A stretch of DNA of 64,000 bases from JAABRB01 sp041617635. GTDB lineage: Bacteria; Pseudomonadota; Gammaproteobacteria; Burkholderiales; SG8-39. Below are positions 25,880 through 34,234 of the stretch, piece after piece; position 1 is the first letter of the stretch; each line of letters opens with the position of its first letter. The notes under the pieces are model-generated. The model was not told the origin of the DNA, did not search any database, and worked only from the letters and a program-made list of their open reading frames with translations. A program made the translations under genes and the position numbers. The stretch is from contig JBFJOO010000001.1 in NCBI GenBank assembly GCA_041617635.1, positions 62,001 to 126,000 of the forward strand, written 5' to 3'.

Positions 25880-27163
25880 CTACCGGCCGCTACCGCTCGT
25901 CCCCGGCGCTTCCCGCGCCGACGCTGCGGTCTCCGGCGACTGGCCGGTCTCCGCGACGAACATCTCGCGCAGCGTCCTGCGCCATTCCGCGTACTGGGTC
26001 TCGACCGAGCCGGAAAGCTTGACCGTGCGGCCCTCGACTTCGTCGACGATGGGCGCGACATCGCCCTTGAACGACACCCCGAGCTCCTTGATCGCGTCCG
26101 CGTGGATCTTCGCGTCGTTCGCGAACTGGCTTCCCGAGCGGAAGACCTCGATGCCGCCGATGACCATGACGCCCTGCGCCACGTTTCCTGCGGACGTGTC
26201 GCCATAGCGGCTGCCGATCAGCACCGCGCCGACAATGGCCGCGGCGCCGAGAATGCGCCGCTCCCACGCCTGCCGCTCCAGCGCACGCTGCTGGTTGAGC
26301 TCCTCGAGATACGACTTGCGCCATTGCCCGTAGGGCTCCCGCATGTCGCTGTAGAGGTTGCCGTAGTACTGGTTCACCGTGTCGATGAACATGTACTCGC
26401 GCTCGCGAATCCGCTTCACTCGCAGGAGCATCGGGTCGCTCTCGGCCGGCAACCTGCTCACGCGGGTGATTCCGGAACCGTCCTGCGCCAGGTAGCCTGC
26501 GAAGGCGTAAGGGGCGACGCTCTTCGCGAACTTGAGCAGCGCGACACGCCGGATCTCGGCGATCTCGCGCGTGCCGAGCTTCTGCAGGTACGCGAGCATG
26601 TCGTTGGCGATCCGGTTGTAGAGATCCTGGTAGGGGTCGTGATCCTTTTCCTTGAGCGACGAGTAGCTCTGCACCGTCGCCACCGCCGAATACTCGTTGT
26701 CGAACCACACGCGGCCCGTGACGTCGGCCACCGTGATCTGCACCCTGAGCGTCTCGCCGTTGGATTCGAGCAGCCTCCCCTTCACGCTGACGTCCACCTC
26801 TTCGGCCCGGTCGGGGACGACCCGCACCGCGCCCCAGTATCCGGTGCGCTGCAGCGTCTGCTTGAGGTGGAAGGGAATGAAGCGGGCTTCGGCCGCGTGG
26901 ATCTCGGAAGCCCCACCCTGCTTCGCATCGGGACCGGCCTCGGGCCCGGCGACCACACTATTCTTCGGTTCAGGATCGGCCTTGGGCGTCTGAAGGACAT
27001 AGATGCCGACGTCCAGCAGCTTCTCCTCGGCCACCGCCGTCTGCGCCGACATCACCGACGTGGGCGTGACCGTCTGCTTCGTCGGACCCGTGGCGCAACC
27101 CTGAACGCCCGCGACGACCAGCGCGGCGACTCCGCACACGATCAAACGCAGCATCGAGATCAT
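25880..27163 (-). CDS. Putative lipoprotein of the envelope operon, unknown family
   Basis: 427 aa from an ATG at 27163 overlapping the upstream stop as ATGA. The N terminus looks like a lipoprotein signal (LRLIVCGVAALVVAGVQGC) with Cys23 as the probable lipidated residue; the -2 Gln is unusual. Residues 45-190 are mixed alpha/beta with a strand-rich core (VDVSVKGRLLESNGETLRVQ). Residues 245-305 are strongly charged and helical. Two hydrophobic, glycine-rich segments lie at about 304-318 and 328-341 and could be glycine-zipper-like membrane or packing helices. I do not recognise the family. Its place in the operon makes it a likely outer- or inner-membrane-tethered component of the machine. 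Confidence 0.75.
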   Translation of the reverse strand: MISMLRLIVCGVAALVVAGVQGCATGPTKQTVTPTSVMSAQTAVAEEKLLDVGIYVLQTPKADPEPKNSVVAGPEAGPDAKQGGASEIHAAEARFIPFHLKQTLQRTGYWGAVRVVPDRAEEVDVSVKGRLLESNGETLRVQITVADVTGRVWFDNEYSAVATVQSYSSLKEKDHDPYQDLYNRIANDMLAYLQKLGTREIAEIRRVALLKFAKSVAPYAFAGYLAQDGSGITRVSRLPAESDPMLLRVKRIREREYMFIDTVNQYYGNLYSDMREPYGQWRKSYLEELNQQRALERQAWERRILGAAAIVGAVLIGSRYGDTSAGNVAQGVMVIGGIEVFRSGSQFANDAKIHADAIKELGVSFKGDVAPIVDEVEGRTVKLSGSVETQYAEWRRTLREMFVAETGQSPETAASAREAPGTSGSGR

Positions 27164-28062
27164 CCGCTCGTCCCCTGCTTGTACTTTCGGTACTCGTCCC
27201 ACAGCTTCTTCCGCAACTCCGGATCGCGCTCCGCCTCGGCCGCCTTGCGAATCTGGCGGGCGACGATGTCATCATCGTTGCCGTCGCCGACGTCAGCGGG
27301 CGGCGCCCCGGCCGTTTCCGTCCCCGACGCGCCGCGCTCGCTGCCCCCGACCGGCCCGCCCGGCGAGCCGTCACTTGTGGTGCCGCGCGGTCCGCCGTCC
27401 GATCGAGCCTCGGCGCCCGAGTCCTTGTCGGCGCCGCGCTTCGCCGCGGTCGAGTCGCCTCCGGCCGACCCCGCGTTACGCGATCCCGCGGCCCCCTTCC
27501 CCCCCTTACCCGATCGAACTCCCGACCCACCGTTGCCGGCATCCGCCGACGCTTCGGCCTCGCGTGCGCGCGCCTTGCGCGCCTCGTCCAGCAACAGCTG
27601 GTCGAACGCTTCCAACGAATTGTTCAGCTTTGCGTCGAGCATGGCCACTTGTTCGGCTTCCGTTGCGGCGGCAATCGGCGCCCCAGATCCACCGGCGTTG
27701 CTCCTCGACTGCCCGGCGACGCGCTCCGCGAGATGCCTCACCCGCTCGCGATTCTCGGCCACCAGCGCGCGCACGCGCACGAGGTATTGATCGAGCCGCG
27801 CGCGTTCCTCGGGCCGGGTCGCGGCGCTCGCCCGCGCCACCTCGACACGTTCGGTCAAACGCGCCAGCACCTGCTCGCTGACCGCCAGGTCGTGACGCGC
27901 CCGCGCGAGTGCATCATGCTGCGCGTCCGCCCGCGCAATGCCCGCCGCGACGCAAAGCAACACCACCGCGACGGCAGCGCCCCGGGCCACCTGCACCGCT
28001 TTGGACCGCACCCTGCTCCATTGATTCGACCACGCCATCAAAGGATTCCGATTCACCCGCAC
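27160..28062 (-). CDS. Exported coiled-coil protein with Gly/Ser-rich linker, unknown family
   Basis: 300 aa if the GTG at 28062 is used; an ATG at 28038, preceded by a weak GGAA, would give 292. A signal peptide (ARGAAVAVVLLCVAAGIARA) ends near residue 45. A coiled coil covers about 48-120, then a helix (140-172), then about 90 residues rich in Gly, Ser, Ala and charged residues that are probably disordered, then a conserved-looking C-terminal helix (DDDIVARQIRKAAEAERDPE followed by LRKKLWDEYRKYK). It is the first gene of the envelope operon and overlaps the lipoprotein gene by 4 nt. Function unknown; the shape suggests a periplasmic tether. Confidence 0.75.
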   Translation of the reverse strand: MRVNRNPLMAWSNQWSRVRSKAVQVARGAAVAVVLLCVAAGIARADAQHDALARARHDLAVSEQVLARLTERVEVARASAATRPEERARLDQYLVRVRALVAENRERVRHLAERVAGQSRSNAGGSGAPIAAATEAEQVAMLDAKLNNSLEAFDQLLLDEARKARAREAEASADAGNGGSGVRSGKGGKGAAGSRNAGSAGGDSTAAKRGADKDSGAEARSDGGPRGTTSDGSPGGPVGGSERGASGTETAGAPPADVGDGNDDDIVARQIRKAAEAERDPELRKKLWDEYRKYKQGTSG

Positions 28063-28191
28063 ACGATATTCACTCCCGAAGAGGAGGAAAAAGCAAGCTT
28101 CCTGCCAGTCGGCCGAGGAAACTCGCCAAATAATAGATAACGCGCCAGCACTCTCTTCGAGGGACAGCGCGGCCGGCGGCCCGACCGCCCG

Positions 28192-28878
28192 CTATGCCGC
28201 CGTCGCGGCGCGATCCGCCAGCAGCAGCGCGCGCGCCTGCTCGATGCGCCCGCCCGGAATCGACGGGTCGGCGCGGCACAGACGCTCGAGCATCGGCCCC
28301 TTCTCGGCGCCGGTCACCACCCACAGGACGCGACGCGCGCGATTGAGCGCCGGGTACGTGAGCGTCATGCGCCGCCGGCCCTGGTAGGGTCCCGCCAGCG
28401 CGACGTCCGCGTCGGCGACGTCGAGCGCGGGGTCGCCCGGAACGAGCGACGCTGTATGGCCGTCGGGGCCGAGCCCGAGATGGACGAGATCGAGCACCGG
28501 CGGCGCGCCGGCGATATCGCGAAGCGTGGCGGCGTACCGCGCGACCGCATCGTTCAGGTCGGTGAGCTCGACCGGCATCGCATGAATCTGATCGGGGCCC
28601 AACGGCGCGTGGGCGAGCAGGCTCGCGCGCAGGTGCGTGAGGTTGCGTTCCGGGTCTCCTGCCGGAGCGATGCGCTCGTCGACCTGCAGCACGTGCACCG
28701 CGTTCCAGGGAACGCTCTGATTCGCGAGCTCGCGCAGCATCACCCAAGGGGTACGGCCGCCGCTGACGGCCATAATGAAGCGCCCGCGCGCCGCGATTGC
28801 CGCGCGGGCGTCGGCCGCGATGACCGCCGCGGCCTCGCGCGCCACCGCATCGGCGTCCGCGAGGACCCGGGTCTTCAC
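28192..28878 (-). CDS. pgl: 6-phosphogluconolactonase
   Basis: 228 aa, the usual length of the DevB/Pgl family. Motifs include FIMAVSGGRTPWVMLRELA near residue 36, VLQVDERIAPAGDPERN near 66, and LGLGPDGHTASLVPGD near 134. It hydrolyses 6-phosphogluconolactone to 6-phosphogluconate, the second step of the oxidative pentose phosphate pathway. The GTG start at 28878 overlaps the zwf stop as GTGA, so the two consecutive enzymes are translationally coupled. It is the last gene of a run of central-carbon genes read leftward. Confidence 0.93.
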   Translation of the reverse strand: MKTRVLADADAVAREAAAVIAADARAAIAARGRFIMAVSGGRTPWVMLRELANQSVPWNAVHVLQVDERIAPAGDPERNLTHLRASLLAHAPLGPDQIHAMPVELTDLNDAVARYAATLRDIAGAPPVLDLVHLGLGPDGHTASLVPGDPALDVADADVALAGPYQGRRRMTLTYPALNRARRVLWVVTGAEKGPMLERLCRADPSIPGGRIEQARALLLADRAATAA

Positions 28879-30257
28879 GTGCGCGTCACGACCGGGTTCT
28901 GCCAGCCGCCGGGCGGCACCACGGTCGCATCGACTTCGGGGGGACCCCAGGTGTGCGGCGCGTACTCGTGAATCGGTGTGCCCTGCTTCAGCACCGGGTC
29001 CACGATGCGCCATGCTTCCTCGACGTAATCCTCGCGCGCGAAGAGCGTCCGGTCGCCCGCCATCGCGTCGCCCAGGACGCGCTCGTACGCATCCATCTCG
29101 TTCGCGCCGGGGCGTTGACTCGCGATCAGTTCGGTCTGCTGACCGATCATCTTCTCGTCGATGTCCATCGCGGTGAGTCCGATCGCGGTGGTGACCTCGG
29201 GGCTGATGCGAAAGCGGAAGTAGTTGGACTCGGGCTGGCAGGTCGGAAACACGACCGGCGGTCGGCGCAGCCGCACCACGAGCTCGGTGCTGGTCACCGG
29301 CAGCGACTTGCCCGCGCGAATGTAGAACGGGACGCCCTGCCAGCGCCACGAGCTCACCTCGAGCCGCAGCGCGGCGAACGTTTCCACCTGCGAATCGGGC
29401 GCGACGCCGGGCTCCTTGCGGTAGCCGCGAAACTGGCCGCGCACGACATCCTTCGCCGCGATCGGCGCGATGGCTTTCAGCACCTTGACCTTCTCGTCGC
29501 GGATCGACTCGCTGTCGGTCCGCACCGGCGGCTCCATCGCGAGGTTGGCCAGCACCTGGAAGAGGTGATTCTGGATCACGTCACGTATCGTCCCGATCTG
29601 ATCGTAGAACGCGCCGCGGCCCCGGATTCCGAAGTCCTCGGCCATGGTGATCTGCACGCTCTCGATGTGCTCGCGGCTCCAGAACGATTCGAGAAAGGCG
29701 TTCGCGAAGCGGAAGAACAGCATGTTGTGCACCGGCCGCTTGCCGAGGTAGTGGTCGATGCGGAAGATGTGGTCCTCGTCGAAGGTGCCGAGCAGGATGC
29801 CGTTCAGCTTTTGCGCCGACTCGAGATCGTGACCGAAAGGCTTCTCGACGATGACCCGCGCGCCGCGCGTGCAGTCGGCTTTCGCAAGCTGCTCGACGAC
29901 TAGGCCGAATACGCTGGGCGGAATGGCGAGGTAATGCGCCGGGCGCTTGGCCTCCCCCATTTCCCCGCGGATCGCTGCGAACGTGGCCGCATCGTTGTAG
30001 TCGCCGTCCACGTAGCGCAACCGCGCGGTGAGCGCCGCGAACGCTCTCTCGTCGACGCCGCCGCCGTGCTTTTCCAGGCTGTCGCGCGCGCGCACCTTGA
30101 GCTGCTCGAGGTTCCAGCCGGCCTTCGCCACGCCGATCACCGGCACGTTCAGGTGGCCGCGCTTCTGCATGGCCTGGAGCGCCGGGAAGATCTTCTTGTG
30201 GGCCAGGTCGCCGGTGGCGCCGAAGAACACCAGCGCGTCGGAATGGGGTTCGCTCAT
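28875..30257 (-). CDS. zwf: Glucose-6-phosphate 1-dehydrogenase
   Basis: 460 aa. The NADP-binding site is FFGATGDLAHKKIFPAL near residue 11; the active-site signature RIDHYLGKRPVHNM lies near 170. VIVEKPFGHDL and the DFGIRGRGAFYDQIG block also match the family. It oxidises glucose 6-phosphate to the lactone. The ATG at 30257 starts MSEPHSDAL; longer open sequence upstream belongs to out-of-frame DNA over gnd. It is flanked by gnd (upstream) and pgl (downstream, 4-nt overlap). The family member is shorter than E. coli Zwf (about 490), mainly at the termini. Confidence 0.95.
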   Translation of the reverse strand: MSEPHSDALVFFGATGDLAHKKIFPALQAMQKRGHLNVPVIGVAKAGWNLEQLKVRARDSLEKHGGGVDERAFAALTARLRYVDGDYNDAATFAAIRGEMGEAKRPAHYLAIPPSVFGLVVEQLAKADCTRGARVIVEKPFGHDLESAQKLNGILLGTFDEDHIFRIDHYLGKRPVHNMLFFRFANAFLESFWSREHIESVQITMAEDFGIRGRGAFYDQIGTIRDVIQNHLFQVLANLAMEPPVRTDSESIRDEKVKVLKAIAPIAAKDVVRGQFRGYRKEPGVAPDSQVETFAALRLEVSSWRWQGVPFYIRAGKSLPVTSTELVVRLRRPPVVFPTCQPESNYFRFRISPEVTTAIGLTAMDIDEKMIGQQTELIASQRPGANEMDAYERVLGDAMAGDRTLFAREDYVEEAWRIVDPVLKQGTPIHEYAPHTWGPPEVDATVVPPGGWQNPVVTRT

Positions 30258-30319
30258 CGCAGCCTCGTTCTCGCTCTCTCGGGCGCGGGCCCGTTTCGGG
30301 CTCCGGGGTCGCCCCGGGG

Positions 30320-31354
30320 TTACTCGCCCTTCGCTTTCTCCAGGTGACCGCCGAAACCATAGCGCATCGCGGAGAGCACCTTGTTCTGAAACTCGGCCTC
30401 CCCGCGCGAGGCGAATCGCGAATACAGCGCCTCGGTCAGCACCGGTGCCGGCACCGCCTCGTCGATGGCAGCCTTGATCGTCCAGCGCCCCTCGCCCGAG
30501 TCGGAGACGCGCCCGGCGAACTTGGCGAGCGCCGGATCGTCGATGAGCGCCGCCGCGGTCAGGTCCAGCAGCCACGACGAGATCACGCTGCCGCGCCGCC
30601 ACACTTCGGCGATGTCCGGGAGATTGAGGTCGTACTGATAGTGCTCGGGGTCGCGAAGTGGCGTCGTCTCCGCATCCATCGCATGCTCCCGCTTGCCGAT
30701 GTTCGCCGCCTTCAGGATGCCGAGCCCCTCCGCATACGCAGCCATGAGACCGTACTCGATGCCGTTGTGGACCATCTTGACGAAGTGGCCGGCGCCGTTC
30801 GGCCCGCAGTGGAGATAGCCCTGCTCGGCGGTGCCACCGGCCTTTTCCCGTCCCGCCTTTTCGCGTCCCGGGGTGCGCGCGATGTCGCCCCGGCCGGGCG
30901 CGAGCCGGGCGAAGATCGGATCGAGATGCTTCACCACCGCATCCTCGCCGCCGATCATCATGCAGTAGCCGCGCTCGAGGCCCCACACGCCGCCGCTCGT
31001 GCCGACGTCCACGTAGTGGATCTTCTTCGGCGCGAGCGCTTTCGCGCGCCGGATGTCGTCGACGTAGTAGGAATTGCCGCCGTCGATGAGGATGTCGTCC
31101 GCCTCGAGGAGCGGCACGAGCTCCTCGACTGTCTTGTCCACGACCGCCGCCGGGACCATGAGCCACACCGCGCGCGGCTTCTGGAGCTTCTTCACGAAAT
31201 CCTGGAGCGACGCTGCGCCGACCGCCTGCTCCTTGGCGAGCGCCTCGACCGATTTCGGCGACACGTCGAAGACCACGCAATCGTGGCCGCCCTTGATCAG
31301 GCGCCGCACCATGTTGGCGCCCATCCGGCCGAGTCCGATCATTCCGAGTTGCAT
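30320..31354 (-). CDS. gnd: 6-phosphogluconate dehydrogenase, decarboxylating (short type)
   Basis: 344 aa, the short, often NAD-preferring form related to YqeC/GntZ-like enzymes rather than the 470-aa E. coli type. The Rossmann motif is MQLGMIGLGRMGANMVRRL; the active-site region includes DGGNSYYVDD near residue 91, GTSGGVWGLERGYCMMIGG near 117 and GHFVKMVHNGIEYGLMAAY near 189. It turns 6-phosphogluconate into ribulose 5-phosphate. Residues 164-173 contain a small perfect tandem duplication, REKAGREKAG, in a loop, an in-frame insertion from a 15-bp repeat. It sits 62 nt upstream of zwf. Confidence 0.93.
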   Translation of the reverse strand: MQLGMIGLGRMGANMVRRLIKGGHDCVVFDVSPKSVEALAKEQAVGAASLQDFVKKLQKPRAVWLMVPAAVVDKTVEELVPLLEADDILIDGGNSYYVDDIRRAKALAPKKIHYVDVGTSGGVWGLERGYCMMIGGEDAVVKHLDPIFARLAPGRGDIARTPGREKAGREKAGGTAEQGYLHCGPNGAGHFVKMVHNGIEYGLMAAYAEGLGILKAANIGKREHAMDAETTPLRDPEHYQYDLNLPDIAEVWRRGSVISSWLLDLTAAALIDDPALAKFAGRVSDSGEGRWTIKAAIDEAVPAPVLTEALYSRFASRGEAEFQNKVLSAMRYGFGGHLEKAKGE

Positions 31355-31386
31355 GTGAAGCTCCTTTCCGGGACGTTTCTGATCGG

Positions 31387-31455
31387 GTCATCCCCGTGCG
31401 GGCGGGGATCCAGTATTCCGTCGCAGGCCGTCACACTGGATTCCCGCGTCATGAC
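31387..31455. repeat. ERIC-like inverted repeat, copy 2
   Basis: Between pgi and gnd. The left end GTCATCCCCG and the box GGGGATCCAG match copy 1 at 916-991, as does CACTGGATTCCCGCG near the right end; the terminal hairpin is partly lost. It could fold in the mRNA joining pgi and gnd. Confidence 0.75.
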
Positions 31456-31480
31456 GACTCTGCGCGTTGCGTCGCGACGG

Positions 31481-33121
31481 TCATGCCTGCCTGAGCTTGC
31501 GGTAGCGGCGGATCAGCGCGTTGGTCGAGCTGTCGTGGCCGAGCTTCGGCTCGGTCTTGCTTTCGAGCTCCGGGATGATGCGCTGGGCGAGCACCTTGCC
31601 GAGCTCGACGCCCCACTGGTCGAACGAGTCGATGTGCCAGATGGCGCCCTGGACGAACACGCTGTGCTCGTAGAGCGCGACGAGCGAGCCGAGCGCCGCC
31701 GGGGTCAGCCGGTCGAGGAAGAGCGTGTTGGAGGGACGGTTGCCCGCGAACGTGCGGTGCGGGACCAGCCAGTCGGGGGAGCCTTCGGCGCGCACTTCCT
31801 CCGGCGTCTTGCCGAACGCGAGCGCCTCACCCTGCGCGAGCACGTTCGCGATCAGGATATCGTGGTGCCGGCCGAGCGGATTGAGCGCCTGGGCGAAGGC
31901 GATGAAGTCGCACGGAATGAGGCGCGTGCCCTGGTGGATGAGTTGATAGAAGGAGTGCTGGCCGTTCGTTCCCGGCTCGCCCCAATAGACCGGGCTCGTG
32001 TCGCAGCCGACCGGCGTGCCGTCGAGCGTGACGTGCTTGCCGTTGCTCTCCATCGTCAGCTGCTGCAGATAGGCCGGAAAGCGCTTCAGGTATTGCTCGT
32101 AGGGCAGGACCGCGACGGTCTGCGCACCGAAGAAATCGTTGTACCAGACCGCCAGAAGGCCCATCAGCGCGGGCAGGTTGCGCTCGAACGGCGCGGTGCG
32201 AAAGTGCTCGTCCATCGCGTGGAAGCCGCCCAGCATGGCGCGGAAATTCTCGGGACCGATCGCGAGCATCGTCGAGAGGCCGATTGCGGAATCCATTGAG
32301 TAGCGTCCGCCGACCCAGTCCCAGAACCCGAACATGTTGGCGGTGTCGATGCCGAATTTCGCGACCTCGGCGGCGTTGGTCGAGACCGCGACGAAATGCC
32401 GGGCGACCGATTTCTCGGCGCCGCCCAGTCTGCCCACGGACCATGCGCGCGCGGTGTGCGCGTTGGTCATGGTCTCGAGCGTCGTGAACGTCTTGGAGGA
32501 GACGATGAACAGCGTCTCCGCCGCGTCGAGATCGTGCGTCGCCTCGGCGAAATCGGTGCCGTCCACGTTGGAGACGAACCGGAACGTCATGTCTCGCACG
32601 CTGTACGCCCTGAGCGCCTCGTAGGCCATCACGGGCCCGAGGTCCGAGCCCCCGATGCCGATGTTGATGACGTTGCGAATGCGCTTGCCGGTGTGGCCCT
32701 GCCATGCGCCATCCCGCACGCGATTTGCGAACTCGGCCATCCTGTCGAGCACTGCGTGAACCTGCGGCACGACGTTCTCGCCGTCGACGACGATCGACGC
32801 CCCCTTGGGCGCGCGCAGCGCCACGTGCAGGACGGCACGCTGCTCCGAGACGTTGATCTTCTCGCCGCGGAACATGGCGTCGATGCGCGCCCGGACGCCG
32901 CACTCGTCTGCGAGCCGGGCGAGCAGCTCGATGGTCTCGTCGGTGATGCGATTCTTCGAGTAGTCGAGGCTGATCCCCGCCGCCTCGACGGTCATCCGCT
33001 CGCCGCGCTGCGCGTCGTCCGCGAACAGCTTGCGAAGATGCAGACCACGCACGGCCGCGTGATGCGCGGCGAGGGCCTTCCACGCCGCCCGGGTGGTGAC
33101 GGATCCGGGTGAACCTGCCAT
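31481..33121 (-). CDS. pgi: Glucose-6-phosphate isomerase
   Basis: 546 aa, standard for bacterial Pgi. Key blocks are VINIGIGGSDLGPVMAYEAL near residue 150, FIVSSKTFTTLETMTNAHTA near 205, the signature FGFWDWVGGRYSMDSAIGLS near 262, NPLGRHHDI, and the C-terminal SFDQWGVELGK signature near 505. It interconverts glucose 6-phosphate and fructose 6-phosphate, linking glycolysis or gluconeogenesis with the pentose phosphate genes around it. It lies 27 nt downstream of tal on the same strand and is followed by an ERIC-like element. Confidence 0.95.
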   Translation of the reverse strand: MAGSPGSVTTRAAWKALAAHHAAVRGLHLRKLFADDAQRGERMTVEAAGISLDYSKNRITDETIELLARLADECGVRARIDAMFRGEKINVSEQRAVLHVALRAPKGASIVVDGENVVPQVHAVLDRMAEFANRVRDGAWQGHTGKRIRNVINIGIGGSDLGPVMAYEALRAYSVRDMTFRFVSNVDGTDFAEATHDLDAAETLFIVSSKTFTTLETMTNAHTARAWSVGRLGGAEKSVARHFVAVSTNAAEVAKFGIDTANMFGFWDWVGGRYSMDSAIGLSTMLAIGPENFRAMLGGFHAMDEHFRTAPFERNLPALMGLLAVWYNDFFGAQTVAVLPYEQYLKRFPAYLQQLTMESNGKHVTLDGTPVGCDTSPVYWGEPGTNGQHSFYQLIHQGTRLIPCDFIAFAQALNPLGRHHDILIANVLAQGEALAFGKTPEEVRAEGSPDWLVPHRTFAGNRPSNTLFLDRLTPAALGSLVALYEHSVFVQGAIWHIDSFDQWGVELGKVLAQRIIPELESKTEPKLGHDSSTNALIRRYRKLRQA

Positions 33122-33148
33122 CTTCGTGCTCCCTTCGTACCTTGCAGA

Positions 33149-34234
33149 TCAGCTGGCCGTCTCGAGCGTCGCGCACTTCGAGGCGATCACTTCCATCAGC
33201 TCGTTCCACGATTTCACGAACGCGGCCGCCCCTTCGTCCTGCAGCCGGGCTGCCAGCGCGTCGACGTCGATTCCCGCCTTCGCAAAGCTCGCCAGCACGG
33301 CTTCGCAATCGCCGCCATCGGGGGACATGGCCGCACCGAGCTCGCCGTGGTCGGCAAAGGCTTTCAGGGTGGGCTCGGGCATCGTGTTCACGGTCAGCGG
33401 TGCAGCAAGCGCGTTGATGTACAGAACGTCCGAGGCCTTGGGGTCTTTCGTTCCCGTGCTCGCCATCAGCAGCCGTTGCGGGCGGGCGCCCGCATTGAAG
33501 GCGCGCTGCGAGCGCGGCGAGCGCAGCATCTCGGCATACGCCTTGTATGCGCGCTGGCCGACGGCGATGCCGAGCCGGTTGCGCAGCGCGTCCGGCGCCT
33601 TGTCCTGCACCGCGGCATCCCAGCGGCTGACGAAGAGCGATGCGACCGAACCGACATGCGGATTGAGTCCCGCGGCGATGCGGCGCTCGATCCCGCGCAT
33701 GTAGGCGTCGGCGGCGGCGATGTAGTGCTCGCGCGAGAAGAGCAGCGTCACGTTGATCGGCACCCCCGCGAAGATCGCCTCCTCGATGGCGGGAAGACCT
33801 TCGCGCGTGCCGGGAATCTTGATGAAGAGGTTGGGTCGCCCCGCCCGGGCGTGCAGGTCCTTGGCCGCGGCAAGCGTGCTCGCCGTGTCGTGCGCCAGCA
33901 GCGGCGAGACTTCGAGTGACACCCAGCCGTCCACGCCCGCGGTGCGCTCCCACACCGGCTTGAACAGATCGGCCGCACGGGTGAGGTCCTCGAGGGCCAG
34001 CTCGAAGAAGAGCGCCTCGCTCGACTTCGACCCCTTGAGCCGCTTCCGGATCGCGGCGTCGTAGCCGCTGCTCTTCTTGATCGCCAGATTGAAGATCGTC
34101 GGATTCGACGTGAGCCCGGTCACCGACAGCTCGTCGATGTAGCGCTTCAGCGTGCCGGAGTCCAGCAGGTCCCGGGTGATGTTGTCGAGCCAGAGACTCT
34201 GGCCCAGGTCGTGCAGTTTTTGTGTCGCTTTCAT
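33149..34234 (-). CDS. tal: Transaldolase
   Basis: 361 aa, the TalB-related long bacterial form. Motifs are SVTGLTSNPTIFNLAIKKS near residue 38 (the first family signature) and PNLFIKIPGTREGLPAIEEA near 135, where the Lys of IKIPGT forms the Schiff base. It transfers a dihydroxyacetone unit between sugar phosphates in the non-oxidative pentose phosphate pathway. The ATG at 34234 overlaps the HAD gene stop as ATGA. A frame open further upstream is an artefact overlapping the HAD gene. Cotranscription with pgi and the phosphatases is likely. Confidence 0.95.
   Translation of the reverse strand: MKATQKLHDLGQSLWLDNITRDLLDSGTLKRYIDELSVTGLTSNPTIFNLAIKKSSGYDAAIRKRLKGSKSSEALFFELALEDLTRAADLFKPVWERTAGVDGWVSLEVSPLLAHDTASTLAAAKDLHARAGRPNLFIKIPGTREGLPAIEEAIFAGVPINVTLLFSREHYIAAADAYMRGIERRIAAGLNPHVGSVASLFVSRWDAAVQDKAPDALRNRLGIAVGQRAYKAYAEMLRSPRSQRAFNAGARPQRLLMASTGTKDPKASDVLYINALAAPLTVNTMPEPTLKAFADHGELGAAMSPDGGDCEAVLASFAKAGIDVDALAARLQDEGAAAFVKSWNELMEVIASKCATLETAS

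Noticed and set aside
18704..28062. The envelope operon as a Zorya-type phage defence system
   Set aside because: The channel gene is MotA/ExbB-like, but no OmpA-domain MotB partner, helicase or nuclease is present.
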